From Rivihabitans pingtungensis (GTDB taxonomy: Bacteria > Pseudomonadota > Gammaproteobacteria > Burkholderiales > Aquaspirillaceae), in the NCBI RefSeq assembly GCF_003201855.1, contig NZ_QJKI01000022.1:1-64000 (forward strand): 64,000 nucleotides of DNA, given 5' to 3'. Numbering within the stretch: the first letter of the stretch is position 1; each line of letters begins with the position of its first letter. Of the stretch, positions 7,772-17,505 are shown piece by piece. The notes beneath the pieces were generated by a model. The model was not told where the DNA came from and searched no databases. It was given only the letters and a program-made list of their open reading frames with translations. The position numbers and the translations under genes were made by a program.

Positions 7772-10522
7772 TTAACCCAGCTTGCCATGACACTGCTTGT
7801 ACTTCTTGCCTGAGCCACACGGGCACGGGTCGTTGCGGCCTACACGCAGGCCTTGTGCGGCCAGCGCTTCCGGGCTGAACGGGTTATCGTCGTCACTGGC
7901 ACTGCTGGCCAGCGCTTCCATGGCGTCTTCACCCAGCGCTGCGTCAAAATCAGCATGCTGGAACTGCATCGGCCGCTGGCGCTGCTCTTCGGCTTCCATG
8001 GCGGCCACTTCTTCGGCGCTTTGAATGCGCACGGTGAACAGCAGCTGCGCCACATCGCGCTTGATCGAATCCAGCATGTGCGAGAACAGCTCGAATGCCT
8101 CGCGCTTGTACTCCTGCTTGGGGTTCTTTTGCGCGTAGCCGCGCAGGTGAATGCCCTGGCGCAGGTGGTCCAGCGCGGCCAGGTGTTCGCGCCAGTGCTG
8201 ATCCAGATGTTGCAGCAGCACGGCATGCTCAAACTGGCGCATGGTGGTTTCGCCAGCCAGATCCACCTTGGCCTGGTAGTGCGCCTCGCCCAGGGCGATC
8301 AGCTGTTCGCGCAGGGAGTCCAGCTCGGCGTCCGGCGCGGCCTTCATCCACTCGCTGAGCGGCGCTTGCAGCTGGTATTCGGCTTCCAGCGCTTTTTCCA
8401 GGCCGGTGGCGTCCCATTGCTCTTCAATCGAGCCCGGCGGCAGATACAGATCAAACAGCGCGCCCAGCGCCGCCTGGCGCATATTGGCCACCATGTCCGA
8501 CACATCCGGGGTGTCCAGAATGTCGTTGCGCTGCTGGTAAATCACCTTGCGCTGGTCGTTGGCGACGTCGTCGTATTCCAGCAATTGCTTGCGGATGTCA
8601 AAGTTGCGGCCTTCCACCTTGCGCTGGGCGTTTTCGATGGCGCGGGTCACCCAGGTGTGCTCGATGGCCTCGCCTTCCGGCATTTTCAGCCGTTCCATGA
8701 TGGCGGACACGCGCTCCGAGGCAAAAATGCGCAAGAGCGGGTCTTCCAGGCTCAGGTAGAAGCGGCTGGAGCCGGGGTCGCCCTGACGGCCGGAACGGCC
8801 GCGCAGCTGGTTGTCGATGCGGCGCGATTCGTGGCGTTCGGTGCCGATGATGTGCAGGCCGCCAGCGGCCAGCACGGCGTCGTGGCGCTGCTGCCATTCC
8901 GCCTTCAGCGCAGCGGTGCGGCTGGCGCGCTCGGCTTCGCTCAGGCTGTCGTCCGCCGCCAGCGCCTTCAGCTCGCTGGCGATGCTGCCGCCCAGCACGA
9001 TGTCGGTGCCGCGACCGGCCATATTGGTGGCGATGGTGATGGCGCCGGCGCGGCCGGCCTGCGCCACAATATCCGCCTCGCGGGCGTGCTGTTTGGCGTT
9101 CAGCACTTCGTGCGCCAGTTTTTCCTGCTTGAGGAAGTTGGACAGCAGCTCGGAGCTTTCAATCGAGGTGGTGCCCACCAGCACCGGCTGGCCGCGCTGC
9201 TGGCAGTCGCGGATGTCGGCGACGATGGCGCGGTATTTTTCCGGGTTGGTGCGGTACACCAAGTCCAGATTATCTTTGCGGATCATCGGCTTGTTGGTGG
9301 GGATCACCACGGTTTCCAGGCCGTAAATCTGCTGGAACTCATAGGCTTCGGTGTCGGCGGTGCCGGTCATGCCCGACAGCTTGCGGTACAGCCGGAAGTA
9401 ATTCTGGAAGGTGATCGACGCCAGCGTCTGGTTTTCGCGGTTGATGGTGACGCCTTCCTTGGCTTCCACCGCCTGATGCAGGCCCTCGCTCCAGCGCCGC
9501 CCGGACATCAGCCGGCCGGTGAATTCATCGACAATCACCACTTCGTCGTTTTGCACCACATAGTGCTGGTCGCGGTGGTACAGCGCATGCGCGCGCAGCG
9601 CCGCCATCAGGTGGTGCATCAGGGTGATGTTGGTGGCCGAATACAGGCTGTCGCCCACCGCCAGCAGGCCCTGCTCGGTGAGGATGGCTTCGGCGCGCTC
9701 GTGGCCGGCTTCCGACAGCATTACCGTATGGGCTTTTTCGTCCACCCAGTAATCGCCCGAGCCTTCTTCCTCGGTTTGCCGGGTCAGCATGGCCGGCACG
9801 CCGTTCATGCGCTGGTACATCTCGACATTGTCGTCGGCCGGGCCAGAAATCAGCAGCGGCGTGCGCGCCTCGTCAATCAGGATCGAGTCCACCTCATCGA
9901 CCACGGCAAACGCCAGTTTGCGCTGCACCTTCTCGGCCAGGCTGAACACCATATTGTCGCGCAGGTAGTCAAAGCCGAATTCATTATTGGTGCCGTAGGT
10001 GATGTCGGCGCCATAGGCCGCTTGTTTGGCCTCGTGCGACATCTGCGACAGGTTCACCCCCACGCTCAGGCCCAGGAACTCATACAAGGGCGCCATCAGC
10101 GCTGCATCGCGGCTGGCCAGGTAGTCGTTGACGGTGACGATGTGCACGCCGTTGCCGGTCAGCGCATTCAGGTAGGCCGGCAGGGTGGCCACCAGCGTTT
10201 TGCCTTCGCCGGTGCGCATTTCGGCAATCTTGCCGTCGTTGAGCACCATGCCGCCAATCAGCTGCACGTCGAAATGGCGCATGCCCATGGCGCGGCGGCT
10301 GGCTTCACGGCAAACGGCAAAGGCCTCTGGCAGCAGTTGCTCCAGTGTTTCGCCATTGGCCAGGCGTTGGCGGAACTCCGCCGTCTTGGCGCCCAGCGCC
10401 TCGTCGCTCAGGCCGGTGAGGCCGCTCTCCAGCGCATTGATGCGCGCCACGGTTTGCCGATATTGCTTGACCAGCCGGTCGTTGCGGCTGCCGAACACTT
10501 TTTTGAGCAGGGAGGAAATCAT
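7772..10522 (-). CDS. secA: Preprotein translocase ATPase SecA
   Basis: SecA drives post-translational export through SecYEG by ATP hydrolysis. The 916-residue protein shows the N-terminal SecYEG/membrane-binding helix ([16 protein letters not shown]), Walker A in MRTGEGKT (residues 105-109 GEGKT), Walker B/DEAD-like [12 protein letters not shown], the preprotein cross-linking domain, the helicase motif [10 protein letters not shown] and a C-terminal zinc-binding tail [14 protein letters not shown] for SecB and lipid contact. The reading frame is open 63 codons further upstream. I chose the ATG at 10522 because the family begins MxSxLxKKxFGSRNDR and because the extended -10 at 10563-10571 would otherwise lie inside the gene. 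A strong terminator follows the gene. Confidence 0.98.
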   Translation of the reverse strand: MISSLLKKVFGSRNDRLVKQYRQTVARINALESGLTGLSDEALGAKTAEFRQRLANGETLEQLLPEAFAVCREASRRAMGMRHFDVQLIGGMVLNDGKIAEMRTGEGKTLVATLPAYLNALTGNGVHIVTVNDYLASRDAALMAPLYEFLGLSVGVNLSQMSHEAKQAAYGADITYGTNNEFGFDYLRDNMVFSLAEKVQRKLAFAVVDEVDSILIDEARTPLLISGPADDNVEMYQRMNGVPAMLTRQTEEEGSGDYWVDEKAHTVMLSEAGHERAEAILTEQGLLAVGDSLYSATNITLMHHLMAALRAHALYHRDQHYVVQNDEVVIVDEFTGRLMSGRRWSEGLHQAVEAKEGVTINRENQTLASITFQNYFRLYRKLSGMTGTADTEAYEFQQIYGLETVVIPTNKPMIRKDNLDLVYRTNPEKYRAIVADIRDCQQRGQPVLVGTTSIESSELLSNFLKQEKLAHEVLNAKQHAREADIVAQAGRAGAITIATNMAGRGTDIVLGGSIASELKALAADDSLSEAERASRTAALKAEWQQRHDAVLAAGGLHIIGTERHESRRIDNQLRGRSGRQGDPGSSRFYLSLEDPLLRIFASERVSAIMERLKMPEGEAIEHTWVTRAIENAQRKVEGRNFDIRKQLLEYDDVANDQRKVIYQQRNDILDTPDVSDMVANMRQAALGALFDLYLPPGSIEEQWDATGLEKALEAEYQLQAPLSEWMKAAPDAELDSLREQLIALGEAHYQAKVDLAGETTMRQFEHAVLLQHLDQHWREHLAALDHLRQGIHLRGYAQKNPKQEYKREAFELFSHMLDSIKRDVAQLLFTVRIQSAEEVAAMEAEEQRQRPMQFQHADFDAALGEDAMEALASSASDDDNPFSPEALAAQGLRVGRNDPCPCGSGKKYKQCHGKLG

Positions 10523-10562
10523 GGAAGGCTTTCGGCCAGAGACCGTAAAAAAAATTCTGAAA

Positions 10563-10571
10563 ATTCTAGCA
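10563..10571 (-). promoter_or_regulatory. Extended -10 promoter of secA
   Basis: On the minus strand TGC-TAGAAT matches an extended -10 element (TGn plus TATAAT-like hexamer) about 41 bases before the secA ATG. No good -35 is seen at 17 bp. Confidence 0.5.
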
Positions 10572-10678
10572 CAGCCGGGTGAGCCGGGATGGCGTGAATG
10601 ACCACAAAGTCTAAAGGGGCAAGCGCTGGGCGGCCGGGCCGGCCCCATGCGCCAAGCTCGGGCCGGCGCGCGCAGCCA

Positions 10679-10687
10679 TGCTAAAAT
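10679..10687 (+). promoter_or_regulatory. Extended -10 promoter of the dciA-like gene
   Basis: TGC-TAAAAT is an extended -10 about 33 bp before the ATG at 10720. The upstream in-frame ATG at 10678 overlaps this element, which argues against that longer start. Confidence 0.5.
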
Positions 10688-10719
10688 CGACCCATCTCCC
10701 GCCTTTTTCAAGCCCCCTC

Positions 10720-11145
10720 ATGAGCGCCAGCCCGTTCACCGACATTGCCAGCCGCGACGCCCGGCTCAAGCGCCTGTTTGCCGCCGTGCGGCTGAACCAG
10801 CGCGCCACGGCGGTGATGCAGGGCGCGCTGCCGCCCGGCCTGGCCGGGCTGTTTCGCGTGGTGCGCATCGAACAAGGCGAAGTGCTGGTGTACGCCCGCA
10901 ACGGCGGCGCTGCCACCAAGCTGCGCCTCTTGGCCGACCACCTGATTCACGCCCTGCGCCAACGCGGCCTGGACGTGGGCGCGCTGCGGGTGAAGGTGCA
11001 TGTGGACGAGCCCGAGCCGCCGCGCCCGGCCAAGCAGATTGCGCTGACCCCACACGCACGCGAATCGCTCAGCCGCGCGGCAGCGCAAATTGCCAGCCCG
11101 GCTCTGCGCGCCGCCATGGAGCGGCTGGCGCGCAACGAGGGCTGA
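10720..11145 (+). CDS. DUF721 / DciA-like protein
   Basis: This 141-residue basic protein of the DUF721 (DciA) family has a KH-like N-terminal region around residues 20-95 (RLFAAVRLNQRATAVMQGALP...GEVLVYARNGGAATKLRLL), followed by a charged, probably flexible C-terminus. DciA proteins help load the replicative helicase DnaB where DnaC/DnaI is lacking; the assignment here rests on family resemblance only. It is transcribed divergently from secA, an arrangement I recall from Neisseriales and other betaproteobacteria. The ATG at 10720 is chosen because of the promoter element at 10679-10687. Confidence 0.75.
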   Translation: MSASPFTDIASRDARLKRLFAAVRLNQRATAVMQGALPPGLAGLFRVVRIEQGEVLVYARNGGAATKLRLLADHLIHALRQRGLDVGALRVKVHVDEPEPPRPAKQIALTPHARESLSRAAAQIASPALRAAMERLARNEG

Positions 11146-11156
11146 GCGCATGCAAA

Positions 11157-11178
11157 ACGCCCGGCGCAGGCCGGGCGT
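11157..11178 (-). terminator. Stem-loop between convergent genes
   Basis: Nine-base perfect arms ACGCCCGGC/GCCGGGCGT flank the loop GCAG, followed by TTTTGC on the minus strand. It probably ends the minus-strand membrane-protein gene and may also serve the converging plus-strand DUF721 gene. Confidence 0.6.
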
Positions 11179-11209
11179 GAATGAATAAGTTAGCGTGGCT
11201 TGGACGTGT

Positions 11210-11743
11210 TCAGATCAAGGTAGACAAGGCACGGAACATATTGCCGGTATGTTGGCCGCCAAACAGCATGCCGTCGGCCAGCAGCGCGCACGCCGCCCAC
11301 GACAAGACAATAATCAGCACCTCAAAGCTGCCGCTGGTCCACATGGCCAGCGAATGGCGGCGAAACAGCCACGGCACCCCCATCGGATTGGGCCAGTCGG
11401 CCAGCAGGTGCATCACTCCGCCAGCAGCAAAGCCAAACGCCGCTGGCGCCCACCAGGCGCTGCCCAGGCTGATATACGAGCCGCACAGCAGCAACACCCA
11501 GGGCACGCCCCAGTGTGTCAGCGTACGGTGCTTGATCCACAAGCGCTGTGCGCCGCGCTGGCCTCGGCTGCGCCACCACGCAACCTCCAGCCAATCCGGC
11601 GCGGTGCCGCCCCAGGCCCCGGCAAACAAGGCCACGATCGCCCACAGCTGAAACGGCCCGCCCGCCCCAGCACGAACCACCAGCAACGCCGCCAGCACCC
11701 CAGCGGCCACGCCCGAGGCGTGATGCGCTTTTCTAGACGCCAT
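11210..11743 (-). CDS. YdjM-like (DUF457) membrane-bound metal-dependent hydrolase
   Basis: This 177-residue inner-membrane protein has about four transmembrane segments and the conserved polar motifs of the YdjM/DUF457 family: an early His pair (RKAHHASG), the acidic GTAPDWLE, the KHRTLTHW His cluster and a later HLLADWPNPMG. These residues look like metal ligands of a hydrolase that acts near the membrane; the substrate is unknown for this family. The ATG at 11743 is chosen because the protein then begins at the conserved region. The frame is open 30 codons further upstream. The gene is convergent with the DUF721 gene and divergent from the RNB ribonuclease gene. Confidence 0.8.
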   Translation of the reverse strand: MASRKAHHASGVAAGVLAALLVVRAGAGGPFQLWAIVALFAGAWGGTAPDWLEVAWWRSRGQRGAQRLWIKHRTLTHWGVPWVLLLCGSYISLGSAWWAPAAFGFAAGGVMHLLADWPNPMGVPWLFRRHSLAMWTSGSFEVLIIVLSWAACALLADGMLFGGQHTGNMFRALSTLI

Positions 11744-11886
11744 ACTCTGCAAAACTCCAGACAACTCAATTGATTGCCACCAGCCAGACGGCCGGAAGAA
11801 TGGCGCATGATACCGGAAAACCCCAACGGCCAAGATGCGCGTCTGGCCAGTGCTGACATTGCCTGCGGCTGTCCCCGTTCAGTCAC

Positions 11887-11998
11887 AGCCGCTCGCCAAC
11901 CCCCCTGGCATCGTTGTGTGATCTTGCCCTACGTCCTGTCCTGTTTAGGATCACCGTGCCTGGCCGGAACGTTGCGCCGAGTTTTGTCAGCGGCGCTA
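11887..11998 (+). repeat. Dispersed intergenic repeat, copy D (full length)
   Basis: It runs from GCCGCTCGCCAACCCCCCTGG to GAGTTTTGTCAGCGGCGCT, about 112 bp. The interior shares CATCGTTG, CTTGCCCTACG, TGCCTGGCCGGAA and TTGCGCCGAG with copies B and E. It lies between divergent genes, just upstream of the ribonuclease promoter element. Confidence 0.75.
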
Positions 11999-12014
11999 AG
12001 CCCCACAGCGCTGC

Positions 12015-12023
12015 TGGTATACT
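12015..12023 (+). promoter_or_regulatory. Extended -10 promoter of the RNB ribonuclease gene
   Basis: TGG-TATACT is a strong extended -10, 37 bp before the ATG at 12060 and just beyond repeat copy D. Confidence 0.55.
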
Positions 12024-12059
12024 GGTGGGCTAGCCACTCTCCCGCGCGGGACTCCCACG

Positions 12060-14012
12060 ATGAATGTGTTTTACGAAGAAGACGGCGGCTTCAAGGTTGG
12101 CGCCGTCATGTCCTCCACCGACGCCAGCCTGCAAGTCGAAGCGCCGCACGGCAAGCGCAGCAAAATCAAAACCGCCCATGTGCTGCTGAAGTTCACTTCG
12201 CCGCTGGCGGACTTTTTGCCGCAGGCCGAAACCGCTGCGGCGGACATCGACGTGGATTTCCTGTGGGAATGCTGCGGCGCGGATGAATTCCAGTTTGAAG
12301 CACTGGCCGCTGATTACTGGGGCCATGCGCCGTCGGCCATCGAGGCCGCCGCCATCGCCCTGCGCCTGCATGGTGCGCCGATGTATTTCTACCGCAAGGG
12401 CCGTGGCCACTACAAAGCCGCGCCGGAAGACACCCTCAAGGCCGCGCTGGCCGGCCAGGAAAAACGTCGCCAGCAGCAGCTGCAAATCGACGAATGGGCC
12501 GCCCAGCTGCGCGCCGGAAACATCCCCGAGGCGCTGCGCAGCCAGCTGATGACGCTCTTGCACCGCCCGGACAAAAACACCCTGGAATGGAAAGCCCTGG
12601 ACGCCGCCAGCCGCGACGCCAACCAGCCGCCCCTGCGCCTGGTGGCCGCTGCTGGCGGCATTCCGTCGGTGCCGGACTATCTGCTGGCCGGTTTCCTGAT
12701 GGAGCACTTCCCCAAGGGTCGGGGGTTTTCGGCCTATGCGCCGGCGCAAGCCCCCGGCGAGCTGGTCGATGCCGGCGTGCAGGCGTTTTCGATTGACGAT
12801 GCCGCCACCACCGAAATCGACGACGCCTTCTCGCTCACCCGCCTGGACAACGGCAACTGGCGCGTGGGCGTGCACATCGCCGCGCCGACGCTGGGCATTG
12901 GCGTGGACAGCGAGCTGGAAAAACTGGTGTATAACCGCCTGTCCACCGTGTACTTCCCCGGCGACAAGATCACCATGCTGCCGGACGACGCGGTGAATGC
13001 CTTCACCCTGAAAGAAGGCCAGCACTGCCCGGCGGTGAGCATGTATCTGGAAGTCGCCCCGGATTTCACCGTGCTCAGCCACGAAAGCCGGGTCGAGCAG
13101 GTGTTTGTCGCCGCCAACCTGCGCCACGACACGCTGGAGCCGCTGTTCAACGAAGACACCCTGGCCAACGACCCCGGCGTGGACTACCCATATAAAGCCG
13201 AGCTGCGCTGGCTGTGGGAATTCGCCAACGCGCTGGAAGTGCGGCGCGGCAAGGCCGACCCGACCCGGCCGCCGCAGCTGGATTACAACTTCGCCATCGA
13301 AGACGGCAAGGTCATCATCACCCGCCGCAAGCGCGGCGCGCCGATGGACAAGCTGGTGTCCGAGCTGATGATTCTGGTCAACTGCGAATGGGGCGGCGAG
13401 CTGGATCGCGCCGGCTTCCCGGCGATTTACCGCGCGCAAACCCAGGGCAAGGTGAAAATGGTCACCACCGCCCAGCCGCACGTCGGCCTGGGCGTGGCGC
13501 AATACGCCTGGTCCAGCTCGCCGCTGCGCCGCGCGGTGGACTTTGTCAACCAGCGCCAGCTGGTGGCGATGATTCGCGGCGAACCGGCCGCCTTCCCGCC
13601 TGGCGACGCCCGCCTGTACGCCATCCTGCGCGACTTTGACGCCGCCTACAGCGCCTACAACCAGTTCCAGGATCAAATGGAACGCTTCTGGTGCCTGCGC
13701 TGGTTCACCCAGGAAGGCGTCAGCGAGCCGATTGCCACCTACGTCAAGGAAGACCTGGTGCGCATCGACGGCCTGCCAATGGCCACCCGCCTGTCCGGCC
13801 TGCCCGACGGCCTGCAAGCCGGCGACAAGGTGCGACTGGCGATTGTGCGCATCGACGAATTGACCCTGGATATCGAATACCGCGTGCTGGGCCGACTGGA
13901 CGGCGCCGCGCCCGAGCCGGTGGCGCTGGACGACGCGGTGGACAATGTTGCCGACATCGAGGCCGCCAGTATGGCCGAAGCGCTCAGCGCTACAGATGGC
14001 GCGGCGTCTTGA
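12060..14012 (+). CDS. RNB-domain exoribonuclease (RNase II/R family)
   Basis: This 650-residue cytoplasmic 3'-to-5' exoribonuclease candidate has a divergent N-terminal region. The RNB catalytic domain begins near residue 240: FSIDDAATTEIDDAFSL carries the clustered aspartates that bind magnesium, and later motifs include VGVHIAAPTLGI, YFPGDKITMLP and SSPLRRAVDFVNQRQL. A short C-terminal region (about 590-630) may be an OB-like RNA-binding segment. At 650 residues it is RNase II-sized, shorter than RNase R. It appears to be a single-gene unit with an extended -10 promoter. The RNase II versus R assignment is not resolved, so no symbol is given. Confidence 0.9.
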   Translation: MNVFYEEDGGFKVGAVMSSTDASLQVEAPHGKRSKIKTAHVLLKFTSPLADFLPQAETAAADIDVDFLWECCGADEFQFEALAADYWGHAPSAIEAAAIALRLHGAPMYFYRKGRGHYKAAPEDTLKAALAGQEKRRQQQLQIDEWAAQLRAGNIPEALRSQLMTLLHRPDKNTLEWKALDAASRDANQPPLRLVAAAGGIPSVPDYLLAGFLMEHFPKGRGFSAYAPAQAPGELVDAGVQAFSIDDAATTEIDDAFSLTRLDNGNWRVGVHIAAPTLGIGVDSELEKLVYNRLSTVYFPGDKITMLPDDAVNAFTLKEGQHCPAVSMYLEVAPDFTVLSHESRVEQVFVAANLRHDTLEPLFNEDTLANDPGVDYPYKAELRWLWEFANALEVRRGKADPTRPPQLDYNFAIEDGKVIITRRKRGAPMDKLVSELMILVNCEWGGELDRAGFPAIYRAQTQGKVKMVTTAQPHVGLGVAQYAWSSSPLRRAVDFVNQRQLVAMIRGEPAAFPPGDARLYAILRDFDAAYSAYNQFQDQMERFWCLRWFTQEGVSEPIATYVKEDLVRIDGLPMATRLSGLPDGLQAGDKVRLAIVRIDELTLDIEYRVLGRLDGAAPEPVALDDAVDNVADIEAASMAEALSATDGAAS

Positions 14013-14026
14013 AGCGTGTGTGAATG

Positions 14027-14054
14027 GCGCTGTCCGGTAGGCACCGGACAGCGC
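14027..14054. terminator. Stem-loop between convergent genes
   Basis: Perfect 12-base arms GCGCTGTCCGGT/ACCGGACAGCGC have a 4-base loop, and a second small GCCCC/GGGGC stem follows. It lies 15 bp behind the ribonuclease stop and faces the converging methyltransferase gene. There is no U-tract, so termination may be weak or bidirectional. Confidence 0.6.
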
Positions 14055-14084
14055 ACCCGCCCCAGCGGGGCGGCTGAGCGGCGC

Positions 14085-15233
14085 TTACGCTTTGCGGTTG
14101 CCGCCAGCCACCATCTTGTAGGCAAACAGCCGGCACTCCAGCGCGCCATTGAACAAGGGCGTGCGCCGGCTGGCCGACAGGCGGATCAGCTTGGCCAGCC
14201 GCAAGTCGGCGGTAAAGAAAAACGCATTCCAGCCCGACCAATGCTGTTTCAGCCAGTCGCCCAGGCGCGGGTACAACTCGGCCAGGCGGTCCTGGTCGTC
14301 CAGCCGCACGCCGTAGGGCGGGTTGCACACCACCACGCCGTGCTCGGCCGGCGGGCGGCTTTCCAGCACGTCGCGGCAGTCCAGCTGCACGCAGCCGGTC
14401 AGCCCGGCGGCTTCCAGATTTTGCCGGGCGCTGTCCAGCGCCGGGCGGTAGCGGTCACTGCCCCAGATCGGCAGCGGCGCGGCCGGCCGCTCGGCGGCGT
14501 GCGCCTCGTCTTGCAGCGTGCGCCAGCGCGCCGGCACAAAGCCATTGAGCTTCTCAAAACCAAATGTGCGGGTGCGGCCTGGCGCGCGGTTCAGCGCCAT
14601 GTCGGCGGCTTCCACCAAAAACGTGCCGCTACCGCACATCGGGTCGAGCAAGGGCTCGCCCGGTTGCCAGCCGCTCAGGCGCAGAATGCCGGCGGCCAGG
14701 TTTTCCCGCAGCGGGGCTTCCTGGGTTTCCCGCCGCCAGCCGCGCTTGAACAGCGCCTCGCCCGAGGTGTCCAGGTATAGCGTGGCGGTGTCGGCGGTCA
14801 GAAAGGCGTGAATGCGCACGTCCGGCGCGCGGGTGTCCACGCTGGGGCGCTGGCCGGTGCGCTGGCGGAACACATCGCACACCGCGTCCTTGATTTTCAG
14901 CGAGGCGAACTCCAGGCTTTTCAGCGGGCTGCGGATGGCGTCGGTCTTGACCTTGATGGTGCGCTCGACATTAAACAGCAAGGGCCAGTCGATGCCGCTG
15001 GCGGCGCGGTACAGCTCGGCCTCGGTGCGGCAACGCCCGCCGCCCAACCGCCACAGAATACGGCTGGCAAAGCGCGAGTGCAGATTGGCGCGCATCATCA
15101 CGGTGAAATCACCGGCAAAGGCCACGCCGCCGTCGGCGGTTTCGATGGCGGACGCGCCCAGCGTGTCCAGTTCTTCGGCAAGCACCCCTTCCAGTCCGCG
15201 CGGACAAGGGGCAAAAAAGCGGTCGGTATGCAT
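14085..15233 (-). CDS. THUMP-domain class I RNA methyltransferase (RlmL-like)
   Basis: This 382-residue protein has an N-terminal ferredoxin-like/THUMP RNA-binding part (about 1-160) and a C-terminal Rossmann methyltransferase. The SAM motif is LLDPMCGSGTFLVEAA near residue 195, and the catalytic amine-methylating motif is NPPYGVRL near 305. This is the COG0116 family, which includes the 23S rRNA m2G2445 methyltransferase domain of RlmL; the RlmK half is absent, as in many beta- and epsilonproteobacteria. The start at 15233 (MHTDRFFAPCPRGLE) matches the family. It is the only gene of its transcription unit and converges on the ribonuclease gene. Confidence 0.9.
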   Translation of the reverse strand: MHTDRFFAPCPRGLEGVLAEELDTLGASAIETADGGVAFAGDFTVMMRANLHSRFASRILWRLGGGRCRTEAELYRAASGIDWPLLFNVERTIKVKTDAIRSPLKSLEFASLKIKDAVCDVFRQRTGQRPSVDTRAPDVRIHAFLTADTATLYLDTSGEALFKRGWRRETQEAPLRENLAAGILRLSGWQPGEPLLDPMCGSGTFLVEAADMALNRAPGRTRTFGFEKLNGFVPARWRTLQDEAHAAERPAAPLPIWGSDRYRPALDSARQNLEAAGLTGCVQLDCRDVLESRPPAEHGVVVCNPPYGVRLDDQDRLAELYPRLGDWLKQHWSGWNAFFFTADLRLAKLIRLSASRRTPLFNGALECRLFAYKMVAGGNRKA

Positions 15234-15411
15234 GGAATCCCGGCTGTGGGCGACCTGCGCCCGTGTAGACAATCAGGCTGAATTGTAGCCGGCTTTTGCC
15301 CGGCCGGTCGGTCATAGCGTAAAACTATCGTTGTGACAGGGAAATACCATCACCGCCCCGGCCGGATTCCGCTACCCTGCTGGTATTGCCCCCGCCAAGA
15401 AGGAAGCCATC

Positions 15412-15786
15412 ATGGCCGTTCTCGAACTCACCGCTGACACTTTCAACGACGCCATCGCCGCCGACAAAACCGTGATCATTGATTTTTGGGCGCCGTGGTG
15501 TGGTCCCTGCCGCAGCTTTGCCCCCACGTTTGAGGCCGCAGCGGCCAAGCACGCCGATGTGGTGTTCGCCAAGGTTAACACCGAAGAACAGCAGCAGCTG
15601 GCTGGCGAGCTGAACATCCGTTCGATTCCGACGCTGATGGTGTTCCGCGAGCAGGTGCTGCTGTTCAATCAGGCCGGCGCGCTGTCGGCTGGCCAGCTGG
15701 AAACGCTGTTGCAACAAGTGGCCGAGCTGGATATGGCGCAGATTCACGCGGAAATCGCCGCCCGTGAAGCAGAAAATCAGGGCTGA
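15412..15786 (+). CDS. Thioredoxin-family protein (WCGPC)
   Basis: This 124-residue thioredoxin-fold protein has the active site WAPWCGPC (Cys30 and Cys33) and the cis-proline loop RSIPTLMVF (Pro73), so it should be a competent cytoplasmic dithiol-disulfide oxidoreductase; no signal peptide is present. It carries about 15 extra charged residues at the C-terminus compared with classical thioredoxin. It appears to be a single-gene unit ended by the strong bidirectional terminator at 15811-15853. Whether it is the main thioredoxin or an accessory one (TrxC/YbbN-like) cannot be decided here. Confidence 0.92.
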   Translation: MAVLELTADTFNDAIAADKTVIIDFWAPWCGPCRSFAPTFEAAAAKHADVVFAKVNTEEQQQLAGELNIRSIPTLMVFREQVLLFNQAGALSAGQLETLLQQVAELDMAQIHAEIAAREAENQG

Positions 15787-15810
15787 GCCTGGGGCTGCTT
15801 AAGCTTGTCG

Positions 15811-15853
15811 CCCATAAAAAAACCGCCGAAGACCTCGGCGGTTTTTTTATGGG
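15811..15853. terminator. Bidirectional rho-independent terminator
   Basis: Perfect 19-base arms (core ACCGCCGA/TCGGCGGT with A and T runs on either side) enclose a 5-base loop. A U-tract forms on both strands, so it can end both the thioredoxin gene (+) and the converging chemoreceptor gene (-). Confidence 0.93.
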
Positions 15854-15867
15854 CGGGCGCTACGCCG

Positions 15868-17505
15868 TCAGAAGCGTTCAAAATCCTGTTCGCTGACCGG
15901 GGCGGCGGCCGGGACGGCTTTGACTTGAGGCGTGGCCGGTACTGCGCTGCGGCTGGCGGTTCGGGTGGTGCGGCTGTTGCCGCTGCTGCGGCGCGCTGAC
16001 GGCGCCCCGCTGAGGCGGAAGAATTCCATCAGCGTTTGCAGCTGGTCGGCCTGTGCGCTCATTTCTTCGGCGGTGGCGGCCAGTTGCTCCGAGGCCGAGG
16101 CATTTTGCTGGGTGGCCTGGTTCAGTTGGCCCATGGCGTTGTTGATTTGCGCGGTGGCCGAGGATTGCTCGCCCGAGGCGGCGGAGATTTCCTGTACCAG
16201 ATCGGAGGTGCGCTGGATGCTGGGCACCATTTCGTCGAGCAATTCACCGGCTTTTTCTGCCATGCGCACCGACGAGCCGGCCACCTGGCTGATTTCCTGC
16301 GCGGCCACCTGGCTGCGTTCGGCCAGCTTGCGCACCTCTGCCGCCACCACGGCAAAGCCCTTGCCGTGTTCGCCAGCGCGGGCGGCCTCAATCGCGGCGT
16401 TCAGTGCCAGCAGATTGGTCTGGTAGGCGATGTCGTCGATGATGCCGATCTTGTCGGCGATTTTCTTCATGGCGTCCACTGTTTCACGTACGGCGGCGCC
16501 GCCTTCGCGCGCTTCGTCGGCCGATTTCAGCGCCATATCGTTGGTGACGCGGGCGTTGTCGCTGTTCTGGTTCACGCTGGCGGTCATTTCTTCGATGCTG
16601 GCGGTGGTTTCTTCCACGGCAGCGGCCTGTTCGGACGACGATTGCGACAGGCTTTGCGCGGTGGCCGACACCTGCTGGGCGGCGCTGTTGAGCGAGCCGC
16701 CGGCTTGATTGACCTCACCGATGATGTGGGCGAGCTTGTCGATCATGTCTTGCAGGGCATTCATCAGATGGCCCATTTCGTCGCGGCGGTCGCTGCGGGT
16801 ATTCAGCGTCAGGTCGCCTTCGGCCAGCCGTTTGGTGGCAGCCACTGCTTCGCTGACCGGGCCGGTGATGCTGCGGGTGACGGTGATGGCGCCAATGGCA
16901 GCCACCGCCAGTGCCACGCCAGCCATGATCAGCAGCAAGCGGGCGGTGGAGTCCACCAGTGCATTGCTGTGTTCGGTGGCTTGCTCCATCAGCTCGGTTT
17001 CATGGCGGATCAGGACTTCCAGTGCGCGGATGTAGTCGGCCTGGCTCTTGCGCACCTGATTGATCAGAAAATCAGCTGCTTCATCTTTGTGGCCGGCCTT
17101 GAACAGGCTGATTACCTTGTCTTGGTCTGCCACGGTGATCTTGCGCGTTTCCAGCACGGTGTCGAACATTTTGCGCCCTTCGGCGCTGGTAATCGCCTTG
17201 TCCAGCTTGGCATACAGTTCGGTGGTTTCCTTGCGTGCCTGGGTGAGACGGTCAAATTCTTTTTGTGCTTCGTCCGTTGTTTTCACCAGCATGGCGTTGC
17301 GGATGGCGCGGGCGGTGACATTCACCTGATCAATCGCGGCGTGTGCCTGCTCCACTTTGGGCAGGTTGACGCGGCTGATGGTTTGTACCGAAGAGTCAAT
17401 GTCCTGGATGCGCAGATAAGCCAGCGCCGCCACCCCCAGCAGCAAGGCCGCCAACAGGCCAAAGCCGAGGGTGAGTCGAACGCCAATGGTCAGATTCTTG
17501 AGCAT
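15868..17505 (-). CDS. Methyl-accepting chemotaxis protein (four-helix-bundle sensor)
   Basis: This 545-residue chemoreceptor starts with a transmembrane segment at about residues 7-30, followed by a periplasmic four-helix-bundle (4HB_MCP-like) sensor (about 35-185) and a second membrane segment near 190-212. A HAMP domain (about 213-265) and a long cytoplasmic signalling domain follow; the signalling tip contains [20 protein letters not shown]. The protein ends in DFERF, which fits the aromatic-x-x-aromatic form of a CheR/CheB-binding tail tether. The ATG at 17505 is chosen because it puts the first transmembrane helix at the N-terminus; the frame is open 61 codons upstream. It transcribes away from the injection-system cluster that begins 760 bp further on. 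Confidence 0.93.
   Translation of the reverse strand: MLKNLTIGVRLTLGFGLLAALLLGVAALAYLRIQDIDSSVQTISRVNLPKVEQAHAAIDQVNVTARAIRNAMLVKTTDEAQKEFDRLTQARKETTELYAKLDKAITSAEGRKMFDTVLETRKITVADQDKVISLFKAGHKDEAADFLINQVRKSQADYIRALEVLIRHETELMEQATEHSNALVDSTARLLLIMAGVALAVAAIGAITVTRSITGPVSEAVAATKRLAEGDLTLNTRSDRRDEMGHLMNALQDMIDKLAHIIGEVNQAGGSLNSAAQQVSATAQSLSQSSSEQAAAVEETTASIEEMTASVNQNSDNARVTNDMALKSADEAREGGAAVRETVDAMKKIADKIGIIDDIAYQTNLLALNAAIEAARAGEHGKGFAVVAAEVRKLAERSQVAAQEISQVAGSSVRMAEKAGELLDEMVPSIQRTSDLVQEISAASGEQSSATAQINNAMGQLNQATQQNASASEQLAATAEEMSAQADQLQTLMEFFRLSGAPSARRSSGNSRTTRTASRSAVPATPQVKAVPAAAPVSEQDFERF

Noticed and set aside
7853..10582. Very long plus-strand open frame (about 909 codons) opposite secA
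   Set aside because: Antisense of a secure secA gene, with composition typical of GC-rich shadow frames and no domain.
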